From Streptomyces sp. NBC_01262 (GTDB lineage Bacteria > Actinomycetota > Actinomycetes > Streptomycetales > Streptomycetaceae): DNA of 64,000 bases. The position numbers were made by a program, and so were the translations under genes. Positions 24,615-33,221 of this stretch are shown here, in pieces. The notes beneath the pieces were generated by a model, which worked only from the letters and a program-made list of their open reading frames with translations, was not told where the DNA came from and did not search any database. The stretch lies in contig NZ_CP108462.1 of the NCBI RefSeq assembly GCF_036226365.1, positions 4,338,501-4,402,500 of the forward strand, in the 5' to 3' direction. Position 1 is the first letter of the stretch. Every line of letters starts with the position of its first letter.

Positions 24615-26365
24615 GCACGGGCCGCCGAGCGGCCATGCCGTCGCCCGGCTGGCGGCCGCCTGACCGGCGAGACGGACTGAAGGTGACCTTCGTCAGCGAG
24701 GACGGCAGCCAGCGCAAGGTCTACGACTTCGCCACACTGCCCGGCTCGCACCAGGTCAGCGAGGGCCTGGCGGTGGCATTCGAGGCGGTGACCGGGCCGC
24801 TGGGCACGTGGAGAAGGCTGGGGGCGGCGGCGAATCTCTGGCAGAGCGCCCGCCAGGCCGCCAAGTGGATCGACGAAAGCCGGCCTGGGCTGTCGGGGCT
24901 GGCCGAACTCACGGCTGCGGACGCGCGGATGCTGGCCCTGTCGTTCCAGGTTCCCAGCGGGGCGGGACTGATCCCATCATTGCGGGCGTTGCTGCTGGCG
25001 AGTCCTGCGGTGTCGCCTGAAGCGAAGCAGGCCCTGGCCCGGGTGCGGGTTCCTGGAAGGCCGACCGTCCGCCAGCCCTACACCGACGCCGAACTTCAGG
25101 TGATCAGCACCGTCGCCCGGGGCATCGTCCGGCGGGCCCGAAGCAGGCTGCGCGCGAACTGGACCCTGCTGGCCGACTACCGAGCCGGAATGCTCGATGC
25201 GCTGGACGCAAAAGATCCCCTCCACGTTCGGGCGGAGTTCCTGGACGGCCTCGACCGCGGCTCCCGGTCGGCTCAGCGGGTGGGCAGGGCCGCGAACGGC
25301 CGCCCAGTCCCCAGCCAGCTGCACCTCAGCGCCCGCGAGGCGTGGGCCTTCGGTGTCCTGCTCGCCGGTCTGACCAGCCTGAACCTGTCCACTCTCGCCG
25401 ACCTCCCGGCCCTGCATCTGCACGCCACCGCTCCCGGAGAGCCGGGCATCGCTCTGGTCCAGGCCAGCAAGCCCCGCCGGGGTTTGCGGTCGGAAATGAC
25501 CCTGTCGCTGGCGGCGCTGAATTCCGATCTCCAGCCGAGCAAGGACGACAAACGTCCGGCCAGGGTGCTGAACACGTCCCTGACCACTGCTTTCGGCGTC
25601 TTCTCGCTGCTGATCGAGCTCACCGAGCCCGCCCGTCGGCTGATCGGCACCGATCGGGCGTTCGTCTACTACAGCGCCAGTGCGGGAGAGCCAGGGCTCC
25701 TCAGGGTCGGTCTTCCCAAGAGCGCTGACAGAGAGATGAAGGAGGTCTGGCTGCGCGAGTGGATGACGGGTGACGAGAGCCATGACGAGCTCCTGGCCAC
25801 CATCAGCTTCGACCGGCTCCGCAAGTCACACCTTCAGCGCAACCGGAAACCCGTCGCCCACACGCCGGACACCCTGACGCGCTACCTGCGCAGGATGCGC
25901 AAGGTCACCGACGAAGGGTTTCAGATCGTCAGGGAAGCACTCGACGCGCAAGTCGAAGCGGCCCTCACGAGACGCCGCATGACTGTTTCCCACAATGACG
26001 AGACGGAGACAGGCCTCCCCGTTCAGGACACCGTCCTCGGCGCCTGCAACGACATCGAGCACCCGCCCCACGACGCCGGAAGGCGCTGCGGGCTGAGTTT
26101 CTGGGACTGCCTGGACTGCGAAAATGCCCGTGCCTTCCCCCGCCACCTCTCAGTACAGCTGCTCGCGCTCGACGAGCTGGACAGACGCCGGGAGGCCATC
26201 GGCACCGACCGGTGGATCAGCGAGTTCGCCGGCCGCAGGGCCCAGCTGGAGGACATCGTCAGCGAGTACGAGTCCGCCCAGCGCGAGCTCGCGCGGCGCC
26301 AGACCACCGACATCCATCGCCGGGTCGTCGGCCTGCTCTTCTCCGGAGATCTCGATCCGCTATGA
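24611..26365 (+). CDS. Trio subunit 2, recombinase-like without a clear active site
   Basis: A 584-residue protein coupled by ATGA overlaps to both neighbours. The middle (LSAREAWAFGVLLAGLTSLN) sits where recombinases have their first catalytic arginine but lacks the usual G(M/L/I)R. SFDRLRKSHLQRNRKPVAHT and TPDTLTRYLRRM may be a degenerate second half. Near the C-terminus a Cys/His cluster (ACNDIEHPPHDAGRRCGLSF, WDCLDCENARAF) looks like a metal-binding site. It may be a structural partner that positions DNA. Family assignment rests on context and is moderate. Confidence 0.7.
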   Translation: MSTGRRAAMPSPGWRPPDRRDGLKVTFVSEDGSQRKVYDFATLPGSHQVSEGLAVAFEAVTGPLGTWRRLGAAANLWQSARQAAKWIDESRPGLSGLAELTAADARMLALSFQVPSGAGLIPSLRALLLASPAVSPEAKQALARVRVPGRPTVRQPYTDAELQVISTVARGIVRRARSRLRANWTLLADYRAGMLDALDAKDPLHVRAEFLDGLDRGSRSAQRVGRAANGRPVPSQLHLSAREAWAFGVLLAGLTSLNLSTLADLPALHLHATAPGEPGIALVQASKPRRGLRSEMTLSLAALNSDLQPSKDDKRPARVLNTSLTTAFGVFSLLIELTEPARRLIGTDRAFVYYSASAGEPGLLRVGLPKSADREMKEVWLREWMTGDESHDELLATISFDRLRKSHLQRNRKPVAHTPDTLTRYLRRMRKVTDEGFQIVREALDAQVEAALTRRRMTVSHNDETETGLPVQDTVLGACNDIEHPPHDAGRRCGLSFWDCLDCENARAFPRHLSVQLLALDELDRRREAIGTDRWISEFAGRRAQLEDIVSEYESAQRELARRQTTDIHRRVVGLLFSGDLDPL

Positions 26366-28512
26366 CCAGTCCCGCTTCGCTCACCTGTCACATCGCAGGC
26401 CTCGAGGTGACGCCGCAGACGCCGGTGTTGATCCGCAGAAGACTCTACGTCGCCGTCCCGCACCATCAGATGCCCCGGTTCGGCGACCGCCGCTGGGAGC
26501 TCAGAGCCGCGATGCCCGACCGGCACACCGCCAGCCAGGCCATCCTCTGGGACACCTACCCAGTCGCCTTCGTGAACACCTGCAAGCTCTACCTCTTCGC
26601 CCTCGTGAACGTCGTCGACGACGCCCCGCGGCTGCCCTATGCGCGGGGCGATGTGCCGTCGATCAAGACCATCCAAAGCGACCAACCGGGCCTGCGAGCC
26701 TTCCTGTCCTGGCTGGACCGGCGCGGCGTCCGCCGGCTCTGCGACATCACCGCCACGGACCTCGACGCCTATTACCGGCACGTCAGCGATCAGACCGCCA
26801 CCAGTGACTGGAAACGCCGCCGGTTTGTCGTCGTCCAACGGCTGCACGCCTACCGCGAAGTCCTCCCGGAGGAATGCCGCCTACCCGTCGGCCCGCTCTG
26901 GGGTGGGGCAACCGCTGCCGAGCTGGCCGAGTTCAAGGGCCCCTGGGGCAGTGAGAACCGCACCCCACGCATCCACCCCGACGTGATGGAGCCACTGCTG
27001 TCCGCGGCCTTGCTGACCACCGAGACGATCGCTGCCGACCTGCTGCCGACCGCGCAAAACCTGATCGCGATGCGGGTCCTCGCCCATGACGTCGCTCCCG
27101 AGATCCGCCGTCAAGGCACGCGGCACGTCTTGGCCGACGAGGTCAACAGACAGCAGTTGGACTGCCTGCTCACGGCCTTCGCCGAGCAAGGCCACGCCCT
27201 GCCAGGCATGCGAGTTGGCGGGCGGAAGACCGTCGATGTCGACGGACTGTCCGTCGGAGGCTGGCTGAATCGAAGCCGACTGCGAAAATACCCGTCACTC
27301 CTTCGGAAAATCGACTCCAGCCGCCTGCCGATCACCACCGACCTCCTGCGCGTCACCCGCTTCTCGACGATCGGTCGGGCTCCCTGGCGTGACCACGAAA
27401 TCGACGCGACCGAGCTGGTCGAGTTGATCCGGCACGTCGCCACCGCTTGCTTCCTGGTCATCGACTACCTCTCCGGCATCCGCACCGGCGAGGCCCTCAA
27501 TCTGCGGCGAGGCTGCATCAGCCGCGATGACAAGCTGGGACTGACGTTCATGTCGGGGATGCAGTTGAAGGCGGGCGAAGATCGCAGAGAGCGTTCGCCG
27601 GACACGATCCCCTGGGTGGTCACCGAGCCCACAGCCCGGGCCGTCGCGGTCCTCGAAGCCCTGTCGCCCGGGCAACTGCTGTTCCCGCCAGGAGGCTTCC
27701 GGCACTCCCAGCAGTGGTTCTCCAAGGAACCGACCCGCACGCGCACTCCGGGAAGCATCAGCCACGACATCAGCGACTTCATCACCTGGTTCAACACGTC
27801 CATTGCTCCCCTTGTCGGTCACCCGGTGATCGGCGAAGATCCGAACGGCAAGATCACGGCTCCGCGCTTGCGCCGCACGCTGGCCTGGCACATCGTCCGC
27901 AGGCCCGGCGGCATCATCGCCGGCGCCACCCAATACGGACATCTCCGTACTCAGATCATGCAGGGATACGCGGGGCATGCCGACGCCGGCTTCCTCGACG
28001 AGATCACCTTCGAGGAATTCCTCCTGCGAGCCGAGACGATCCACGACGACCATCAGCGGCTCCTCCAGGGCGAGCACGTCTCCGGTCCTGCCGCAGGCAC
28101 CTACCGGGCCCGCGTCGCCGCCGGCTCATGCTTCGCCGGGCTGACGGTGACGACCACCACGCAGGTCAACAACGCGCTCGCCAACCCTGATCTGCAGATT
28201 CACCACGGCGCGCTGGTCACCTGCGTCTATCGCCGTGAGACCGCCGCCTGCAATGACACCCGCGACGCCAGCGGCACCGGCCCGTTCTGGCCCCGCTGCC
28301 GACTGAGCTGCCGCAACATCGCACGGACCGACCAGGACATCGTCGAGCTGAAACGCCACGCGCGGCGACTCAGTCAGGACCTCGACAGTCCCGGCATCCC
28401 GGATCCGCTGCGACACCGCGTCAAAGAGCACCTTGAAGACCACGAGCGAGCCATCGCCGAACACGAGGCGACACTCTCGCCCGCTGAGCCGACTCCCAGG
28501 AGGCAGCAGTGA
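26362..28512 (+). CDS. Tyrosine recombinase 3 of the trio (TnpB-like)
   Basis: A 716-residue protein. An arm-binding domain is seen at QPGLRAFLSWLDRRGVRRLC. The catalytic half has VIDYLSGIRTGEALNLRRGC (catalytic Arg), RLRRTLAWHIVRRPGG where HxxR is expected but the first His is replaced, and YGHLRTQIMQGYAGHADAGF where H and Tyr are expected. The C-terminal 150 residues contain cysteines (AGSCFAGLTV, LVTCVYRRETAACND, WPRCRLSCRNIA), possibly zinc-binding. Its ATG overlaps the previous stop. It is likely required for transposition together with recombinase 1. Confidence 0.82.
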   Translation: MTSPASLTCHIAGLEVTPQTPVLIRRRLYVAVPHHQMPRFGDRRWELRAAMPDRHTASQAILWDTYPVAFVNTCKLYLFALVNVVDDAPRLPYARGDVPSIKTIQSDQPGLRAFLSWLDRRGVRRLCDITATDLDAYYRHVSDQTATSDWKRRRFVVVQRLHAYREVLPEECRLPVGPLWGGATAAELAEFKGPWGSENRTPRIHPDVMEPLLSAALLTTETIAADLLPTAQNLIAMRVLAHDVAPEIRRQGTRHVLADEVNRQQLDCLLTAFAEQGHALPGMRVGGRKTVDVDGLSVGGWLNRSRLRKYPSLLRKIDSSRLPITTDLLRVTRFSTIGRAPWRDHEIDATELVELIRHVATACFLVIDYLSGIRTGEALNLRRGCISRDDKLGLTFMSGMQLKAGEDRRERSPDTIPWVVTEPTARAVAVLEALSPGQLLFPPGGFRHSQQWFSKEPTRTRTPGSISHDISDFITWFNTSIAPLVGHPVIGEDPNGKITAPRLRRTLAWHIVRRPGGIIAGATQYGHLRTQIMQGYAGHADAGFLDEITFEEFLLRAETIHDDHQRLLQGEHVSGPAAGTYRARVAAGSCFAGLTVTTTTQVNNALANPDLQIHHGALVTCVYRRETAACNDTRDASGTGPFWPRCRLSCRNIARTDQDIVELKRHARRLSQDLDSPGIPDPLRHRVKEHLEDHERAIAEHEATLSPAEPTPRRQQ

Positions 28513-28928
28513 TCCACCCGGACCCCCGTCTGGAACAGGTCGCCAGGGAACGGCGCTTGATCGGCGAAGCCGCCGCGCGACTCCTGGCTGGCACCCCCCA
28601 ACGCAGCGAGGGCAAACTCACCGTCGCGAGTCTCGCCATCGAATCCGGGGTCCCGCGCCATAGGCTCTATGAGCACCATGCCGAATCGCTCTCACAGTTC
28701 AAAGCCAGTGCCGGGGGTGGTCCGCTCACCCCGAACCAGCAGGCTCTGCAACAGCGACTCGAGGACGCTCAAGCCCGCGTCGCCAGCCTGGAAGCGGACA
28801 ACAAGCTGCTACAACGCAGGATCTCCTCGCTGTCGGCAATCATCGCTGAGCTCTCCCACGAAGCACACGGCGAGAACGTCGTCGTGCTGCCACGGCGGCG
28901 CCGGAGTCCCACAAACAACGTCCCATAA
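28509..28928 (+). CDS. DUF6262/TnpC-like small DNA-binding protein
   Basis: A 139-residue protein with GTG start overlapping the TGA of recombinase 3. The N-terminal half is a helix-turn-helix (KLTVASLAIESGVPRHRLYE). The C-terminal half is a coiled coil (QQRLEDAQARVASLEADNKL then LQRRISSLSAIIAELS). This layout matches the small third gene of Tn554-type elements, which affects orientation and frequency of transposition. A related fragment lies at 36590-36951. Confidence 0.78.
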   Translation: MIHPDPRLEQVARERRLIGEAAARLLAGTPQRSEGKLTVASLAIESGVPRHRLYEHHAESLSQFKASAGGGPLTPNQQALQQRLEDAQARVASLEADNKLLQRRISSLSAIIAELSHEAHGENVVVLPRRRRSPTNNVP

Positions 28929-28945
28929 GTGATCTCTTCACCGAC

Positions 28946-28973
28946 GGCCCGCCGACCAGTAGGTCGGCGGGCC
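28946..28973 (+). terminator. Terminator after the recombinase operon
   Basis: A perfect 12-bp stem GGCCCGCCGACC and complement with loop AGTA, 17 bp after the DUF6262-like stop. It also lies beyond the end of the facing methyltransferase gene. Confidence 0.8.
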
Positions 28974-29012
28974 CCACTGTGACAGGGATGCCTCAGCCGG
29001 ACAGGCCGACCG

Positions 29013-29734
29013 TCATGGCCGGCGAGCTTGCACCACGAGAAATGGTGGGAGTCCCGCCCGCTGCGGCTGTTGCGAAGCCACCGCCGTGCTCGGGGCGGGC
29101 TCTTTCACGGCCTCGATCAGAAACCCGTGTCCGACCAGGCCATCGACATAGGTGGACAGCATTCGGTGCTGATTCCCAACCCGACGGGCCCCTCGGGGTT
29201 GGACGAGCGCCAGAATCCCTCAGCGAGATAGTCGCCCACCACGCGCCGGGCGCCCCCGTCGCCGCCTTCGATCCACGTCGCATGGGGTGCTTCAAAACAT
29301 GGGTGCGGCACTGAGAACACCAAGCTCCCGCCCCTTACCAGCACACGATCCACCGCACTCAGGGTGGCTGCCAGGTCAGGCACGTTGTTCATTGACAGCC
29401 CAGCGGTCACCCAGTCAACGGAGTCGCTGTCGACAGTGGCGAGGACACAACCGTCGTCCACCGCATACCTTGCTCCGGTCGGGGTGACATCTTCGGCGGC
29501 CCAGGCGTTATCGATCATCCGGGGCGCCGGATCGATTCCAAGGACGGAAGCACCGCGCGCGGCCAAAGCGCGCGTCAAGATCCCCTCCCCGCATCCAAGG
29601 TCCACAATGTGCTGGCCACCCAGATCCTCAGGGAGACACCCCAGGAGGTGGTCTCGGGCGAAGTCGTGGAGAGCAGAGCCGGAGCGCACACGCTCGGCAT
29701 ACCAGTCGGCGATGGTGTTCCAGGAGTCAGTCAT
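29013..29734 (-). pseudogene. Class I SAM methyltransferase, transposon cargo, one-base frameshift
   Basis: It starts MTDSWNTIADWYAERVRSGS, has motif I HIVDLGCGEGILTRALAARG, the acidic GIDPAPRMIDNA and the post-I region DWVTAGLSMNNVPDLAATL. The C-terminus VGNQHRMLSTYVDGLVGHGF then LIEAVKEPAPS is in the next frame. One base is therefore gained or lost near 29180-29190; without it the reading ends at 29117 in an unrelated tail. The full family length would be about 240 residues, ending at 29013. As the only non-transposition gene of the element it is its cargo. A sequencing error cannot be excluded. Confidence 0.75.
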
Positions 29735-29887
29735 CGAGACCTTGACGTTAGTGGCTGGAATCCTGCCACGGCGAGAGCATTAAGGCTGCCGGAGAACATC
29801 CCGGTCGTCGCTCCCCGCCCTCCCTCTGGTCCAGCCCGCCACAGCCATCACAGCAACGCATCCGACAGTTGTCGGCTGGGCGAGAGA

Positions 29888-30039
29888 ATGCCGAAGAGGT
29901 AGAGGGTCAGGCAGCCGGAGAGGACCGAGATGATCGTGAACGAGACCGCGAAGTTGGAGAACGCGGACATGCGGCGGGCCAGCACCTGGGTGTAGCCGAG
30001 TTGGCGGAGGCGTTCTTCGTCAGTGACGGGATTTGTCAT
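29888..30039 (-). pseudogene. APC amino-acid permease, 5' part (50 codons)
   Basis: ATG 30039 (GGGGG just upstream) begins MTNPVTDEERLRQLGYTQVL, continues RRMSAFSNFAVSFTIISVLS and stops matching after LTLYLFG at the ATGCCG core, where the transposon enters. This N-terminus is standard for Streptomyces amino-acid permeases and continues exactly with the fragment at 21648-23003. Translation would run a few codons into the element and end. Confidence 0.88.
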
Positions 30040-30109
30040 GCCCCCAGCAATTCCCTTGCCGGGGGCGTGACATGCGTCACACAACTCAGAACATGGGCCA
30101 GAGCATCGC

Positions 30110-33100
30110 TCAGAAGAGGCCCTTGTAGGCCTTCCAGCCGCTGGCGATCTTCACCCGGGCCGCGAAGCCGCCCTTGCCGTTGCCGCTCTGGCGCCACAGG
30201 TAGCCGGAGGTGTCCCGGGCCACCAGATCCGCCTTGCCGTCACCCGTGATGTCCCCGACCCCGACGACGACGTTGTAGGACGCGCCCCAGCCGGAGGCGA
30301 CCTTCACCCGGGACTTGAAGCCACCGGTACCCGTGCCGTTGTAGCGCCACAGCACATTGGACTTGTCCTGGGCCAGCAGATCGCCGTAGCCGTCGCCGTT
30401 CAGGTCACCGGCGCCGACGATCTTCTTGTAGGTCTTCCAGTTGGCGTACAGCTTCACCCGCGCCGACAGCTTTCCCGCGCTCGTCGCCTTGTACAGATAC
30501 ACCGTGCCCGTCGAGGAGTTGCGGACGATCAGATCCGCCCGCCGGTCGCCCGTCACATCCCCCGGCGAGGTCAGCACGTCGTACTGGTTCCAGCCTGTCC
30601 CCAGCGAGGTGTACGCCGTCGAGGTCGTCAGGGCCTTGCCGCAGCCCGGCTTGTACGCGCGCAGGCTCCCGTTGGCGAGCCGCACCAGCACGTCGTTGCA
30701 GCGGTCGCCGCTGAGGTCCCCGAAGGGCACGGCCTTCACCGAGGTCGGCCAGCCCGGCCCCGACACCATGCCGCTGAACTTTCCGGCGGCGGTGCCGGTG
30801 CCCTTCTGGAAGGCCAGGGCGCCCGACGAGCTCAGGGTCAGCAGGTCGCCGAAGCCGTCCGAGCCGACCTGGTCGCGGCGGACGGCGGCGGCGCCGGTGA
30901 GGGCCACGGTGCCGGACCTGGTGAGCGCGGCGCCCTGGCCGTCGGCCGGGGCGGCGGTGAGGGTCCAGGTGTACGAGCCGTTGGGGAGCAGCGTCAGGGC
31001 GTCGTCCCTGCCGTCCCAGGCGAGCCGGACGGTGCTGCGGGCCTCGCCGCCGGTCCAGGTCCTCACCGTGGCGCCGGTCGCGGTGTTCCTGAGGGTCACG
31101 GTCCAGGAGGCGGCGGGCTTGGACAGCCACCACTGGGCGTTCCAGCCGGCGGTGCCGCCGGCCGAGGCGAAGGTGGCGGGGACGGTGGAGTCGGGCACGG
31201 AGAGGGCGGAGACGAGGTACGCGGAGGAGTGGGCCTTGACGACATGGACGACTTCGTTCGAGTCGACGTAGACCAGCTTGTTCGAGTGGGGGTCGACGGT
31301 CCAGGTGACGCCCCGGGTGTCCGTGGCCGCGGTGGCCTTGACGCCGGTGATCGGGTCCATGGAGGAGTTGCCGTCGTTCATGGCCTGGTACGGCCGGATA
31401 ACACCGGCGGCCGCGTCGTAGTACGCGTAGAAGTTGTCGCCGAGGAGCAGATCGGCGCCGACGGGGGCGTAGTAGTTCTGTCCCCCGGCGATGTTGCGGA
31501 CGCCCGCCTTGGCCGCGGCCCCGCAGCTCCAGTACAGGAGCGCGGTGGTGGCCCGCAGGTCGTCCGGGGTGCAGTCGTAGCCGAGGTCGAGGGTCTTCAG
31601 GGTCTTGCCGGTGCGCATGCTGATGGCGACGACCGTGCCGGGGGTGGTCGAGGGGGTCCACAAGGTGGCGTAGTCGAGCGCCGAGGCCTCGGCGGCCTGG
31701 GCGCGGACGATCGCGTTCTGGCCGATGTCCACCACGTACTGCCTCGCGCTGTCACCGGTCTCGTAGAGCACGTACTGCGGCGAGGCGCCGACGATCCGGC
31801 CGCCGGAGTTGGGGAGCGCGATGCCGGCGCTGTCGTCGGCGGTGGTCAGGACGTCCAGGCCGGTGTCCGGGTCGGCGGTGAGGAGGGCCAGACCCTCGTC
31901 GGTGCCGTCGGCGAAGCGCCCCGCGCCCGAGGTGGTGGCCACCGACGCGGCGTCCGCCCCGGCGACCGGGTCCAGGCCGAGGCCGATGTCCTTGCCCTCC
32001 AGACTCAGGGAGCCACGCAGGGAGTTGACGAAGCGCACGGTGCCCCGGTCCAGGCTCAGCGCCTGGACGGTGCCGTAGTAGAGGACCGGTGCCAGGGTGT
32101 GCAGCGGCAGGTCGGAGATGGCGCCGTTGCCGTCCACCGAGAGGTGATGGATGGCGCGCGTGCCGTCCGCGGCGACCCGGCCGACCGCGAGCATCGCCCC
32201 GTCCCCCTGCTGGAAGCCCTGCTCCACGTCGGCCAGCGCCGTCGAGCCCTGCAACGGCCCGCGCGACCCCTCGTACCAGAGCACGTTGGCGCCCACGAGG
32301 AAGGAGTGGATCTCGCTGTCCTCGGACTGCGGGGTCACCGGCGTGACCGCGGGGGTCGTGGACGTACCGGTCCGGCTCAGCACCCGGAAGCCGGTGGTGC
32401 CGTCGGCGCCCTCCCGGCTGAACCAGCTCACCCAGTTCGCCGTCATCCGGAAGCTGCTCGCCGTCCCCGTCACCGGCAGCACCCGCACCGCGCCGGTGAT
32501 GCCGCTGACGACCGCGTACGCGGGCTTGCCGTCCTGCTGGTACCCGAGGATCAGGTCCGTGCCCTCCCCGGCCAGCACCTGCGGCTCGGCGCCGGCGTCG
32601 GCGCCCGCGGGAAGCTGCACCTGGACGTCGTAGACGGTGCCCGAGTCCCTCCCCCGCAGGACCCGCAGCTCGTGCGTACCGTCCTCCAGCGCGTGCGAGG
32701 CCACCACGAACCCGCCGAACGCCCGCGGGCTGTCATAGCCGCTGGGCACCGTGAGGGAGTACGCGGCGGTGCTGTCCTCCAGATACAGCCAGGTGATCCT
32801 GGCGCTGCCGTCCTCGGCGGTGCTCCAGTACCCGACCCGGTTGTACGAGTCGTACCCGCCAGCGATCGCCTCCGGGTCGACCCCGGCGAGCGCGGTCACC
32901 GTCTTCGTACCGCTGTTGTAGGTGTTCGTCCACAGATAGCCGGCGGTGCCCTCCTCCTGGTAGAGCACGCCGTTCAGGCCGCTCGCGAGGATCTTCACCC
33001 CGCGGTCGACGCTCGCGTCCGGCGACGGTATCGAGACCCCGGTGGAGTCCGCAGCGGCGGCCGGTGCGGCGGTGACCGCGCCCGCCGCGACGGCCGCACC

Positions 33101-33166
33101 GGCGGTCAGCGCGAGCGCGATGGCCGCGGTCGTCAGCCGGTGGCGGTTCTTCTTCATCACATTCAT
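30110..33166 (-). CDS. Secreted FG-GAP/VCBS repeat protein
   Basis: About 1,018 residues. A Sec-type signal peptide (KKNRHRLTTAAIALALTAGA to AAPAAAA) is followed by a long beta-rich region probably forming a propeller, then a flagellar-hook-like beta domain (TVTLRNTATGATVRTWTGGE). The end holds at least four FG-GAP/VCBS repeats with calcium-site cores (GDLSGDRCNDVLVR, GDVTGDRRADLIVR, GDLNGDGYGDLLAQ, GDITGDGKADLVAR). It is exported and of unknown binding partner. ATG 33166 lies behind a G-rich ribosome site; GTG 33169 is an alternative. It is the most distal of a run of three secreted-protein genes on this strand. Confidence 0.88.
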   Translation of the reverse strand: MNVMKKNRHRLTTAAIALALTAGAAVAAGAVTAAPAAAADSTGVSIPSPDASVDRGVKILASGLNGVLYQEEGTAGYLWTNTYNSGTKTVTALAGVDPEAIAGGYDSYNRVGYWSTAEDGSARITWLYLEDSTAAYSLTVPSGYDSPRAFGGFVVASHALEDGTHELRVLRGRDSGTVYDVQVQLPAGADAGAEPQVLAGEGTDLILGYQQDGKPAYAVVSGITGAVRVLPVTGTASSFRMTANWVSWFSREGADGTTGFRVLSRTGTSTTPAVTPVTPQSEDSEIHSFLVGANVLWYEGSRGPLQGSTALADVEQGFQQGDGAMLAVGRVAADGTRAIHHLSVDGNGAISDLPLHTLAPVLYYGTVQALSLDRGTVRFVNSLRGSLSLEGKDIGLGLDPVAGADAASVATTSGAGRFADGTDEGLALLTADPDTGLDVLTTADDSAGIALPNSGGRIVGASPQYVLYETGDSARQYVVDIGQNAIVRAQAAEASALDYATLWTPSTTPGTVVAISMRTGKTLKTLDLGYDCTPDDLRATTALLYWSCGAAAKAGVRNIAGGQNYYAPVGADLLLGDNFYAYYDAAAGVIRPYQAMNDGNSSMDPITGVKATAATDTRGVTWTVDPHSNKLVYVDSNEVVHVVKAHSSAYLVSALSVPDSTVPATFASAGGTAGWNAQWWLSKPAASWTVTLRNTATGATVRTWTGGEARSTVRLAWDGRDDALTLLPNGSYTWTLTAAPADGQGAALTRSGTVALTGAAAVRRDQVGSDGFGDLLTLSSSGALAFQKGTGTAAGKFSGMVSGPGWPTSVKAVPFGDLSGDRCNDVLVRLANGSLRAYKPGCGKALTTSTAYTSLGTGWNQYDVLTSPGDVTGDRRADLIVRNSSTGTVYLYKATSAGKLSARVKLYANWKTYKKIVGAGDLNGDGYGDLLAQDKSNVLWRYNGTGTGGFKSRVKVASGWGASYNVVVGVGDITGDGKADLVARDTSGYLWRQSGNGKGGFAARVKIASGWKAYKGLF

Positions 33167-33221
33167 CACAGGTTCCCCCCCTGTTTTGTTGTGTTCTTAC
33201 GTGTGGTGCGGGTGCTCCGCG

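Larger units (their letters stand above)
23008..29893. mobile_element. Tn554-like three-recombinase transposon inside the permease gene
   Basis: A 6.9-kb element with ATGCCG at both borders (23002-23007 and 29888-29893), which in the intact permease occurs once. The ends are imperfect inverted repeats. The left reads ATTCACTGCCCAACAGAACT then GTCGG; the right, read inward, ATTCTCTCGCCCAGCC then GACAACTGTCGG. The contents are three overlapping tyrosine-recombinase-type genes, a small DUF6262-like gene, a terminator, and one cargo methyltransferase gene. The six-base core and the recombinase trio plus small DNA-binding protein resemble Tn554 (TnpA/TnpB/TnpC) in design; closeness to that family is inferred. 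Confidence 0.88.
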
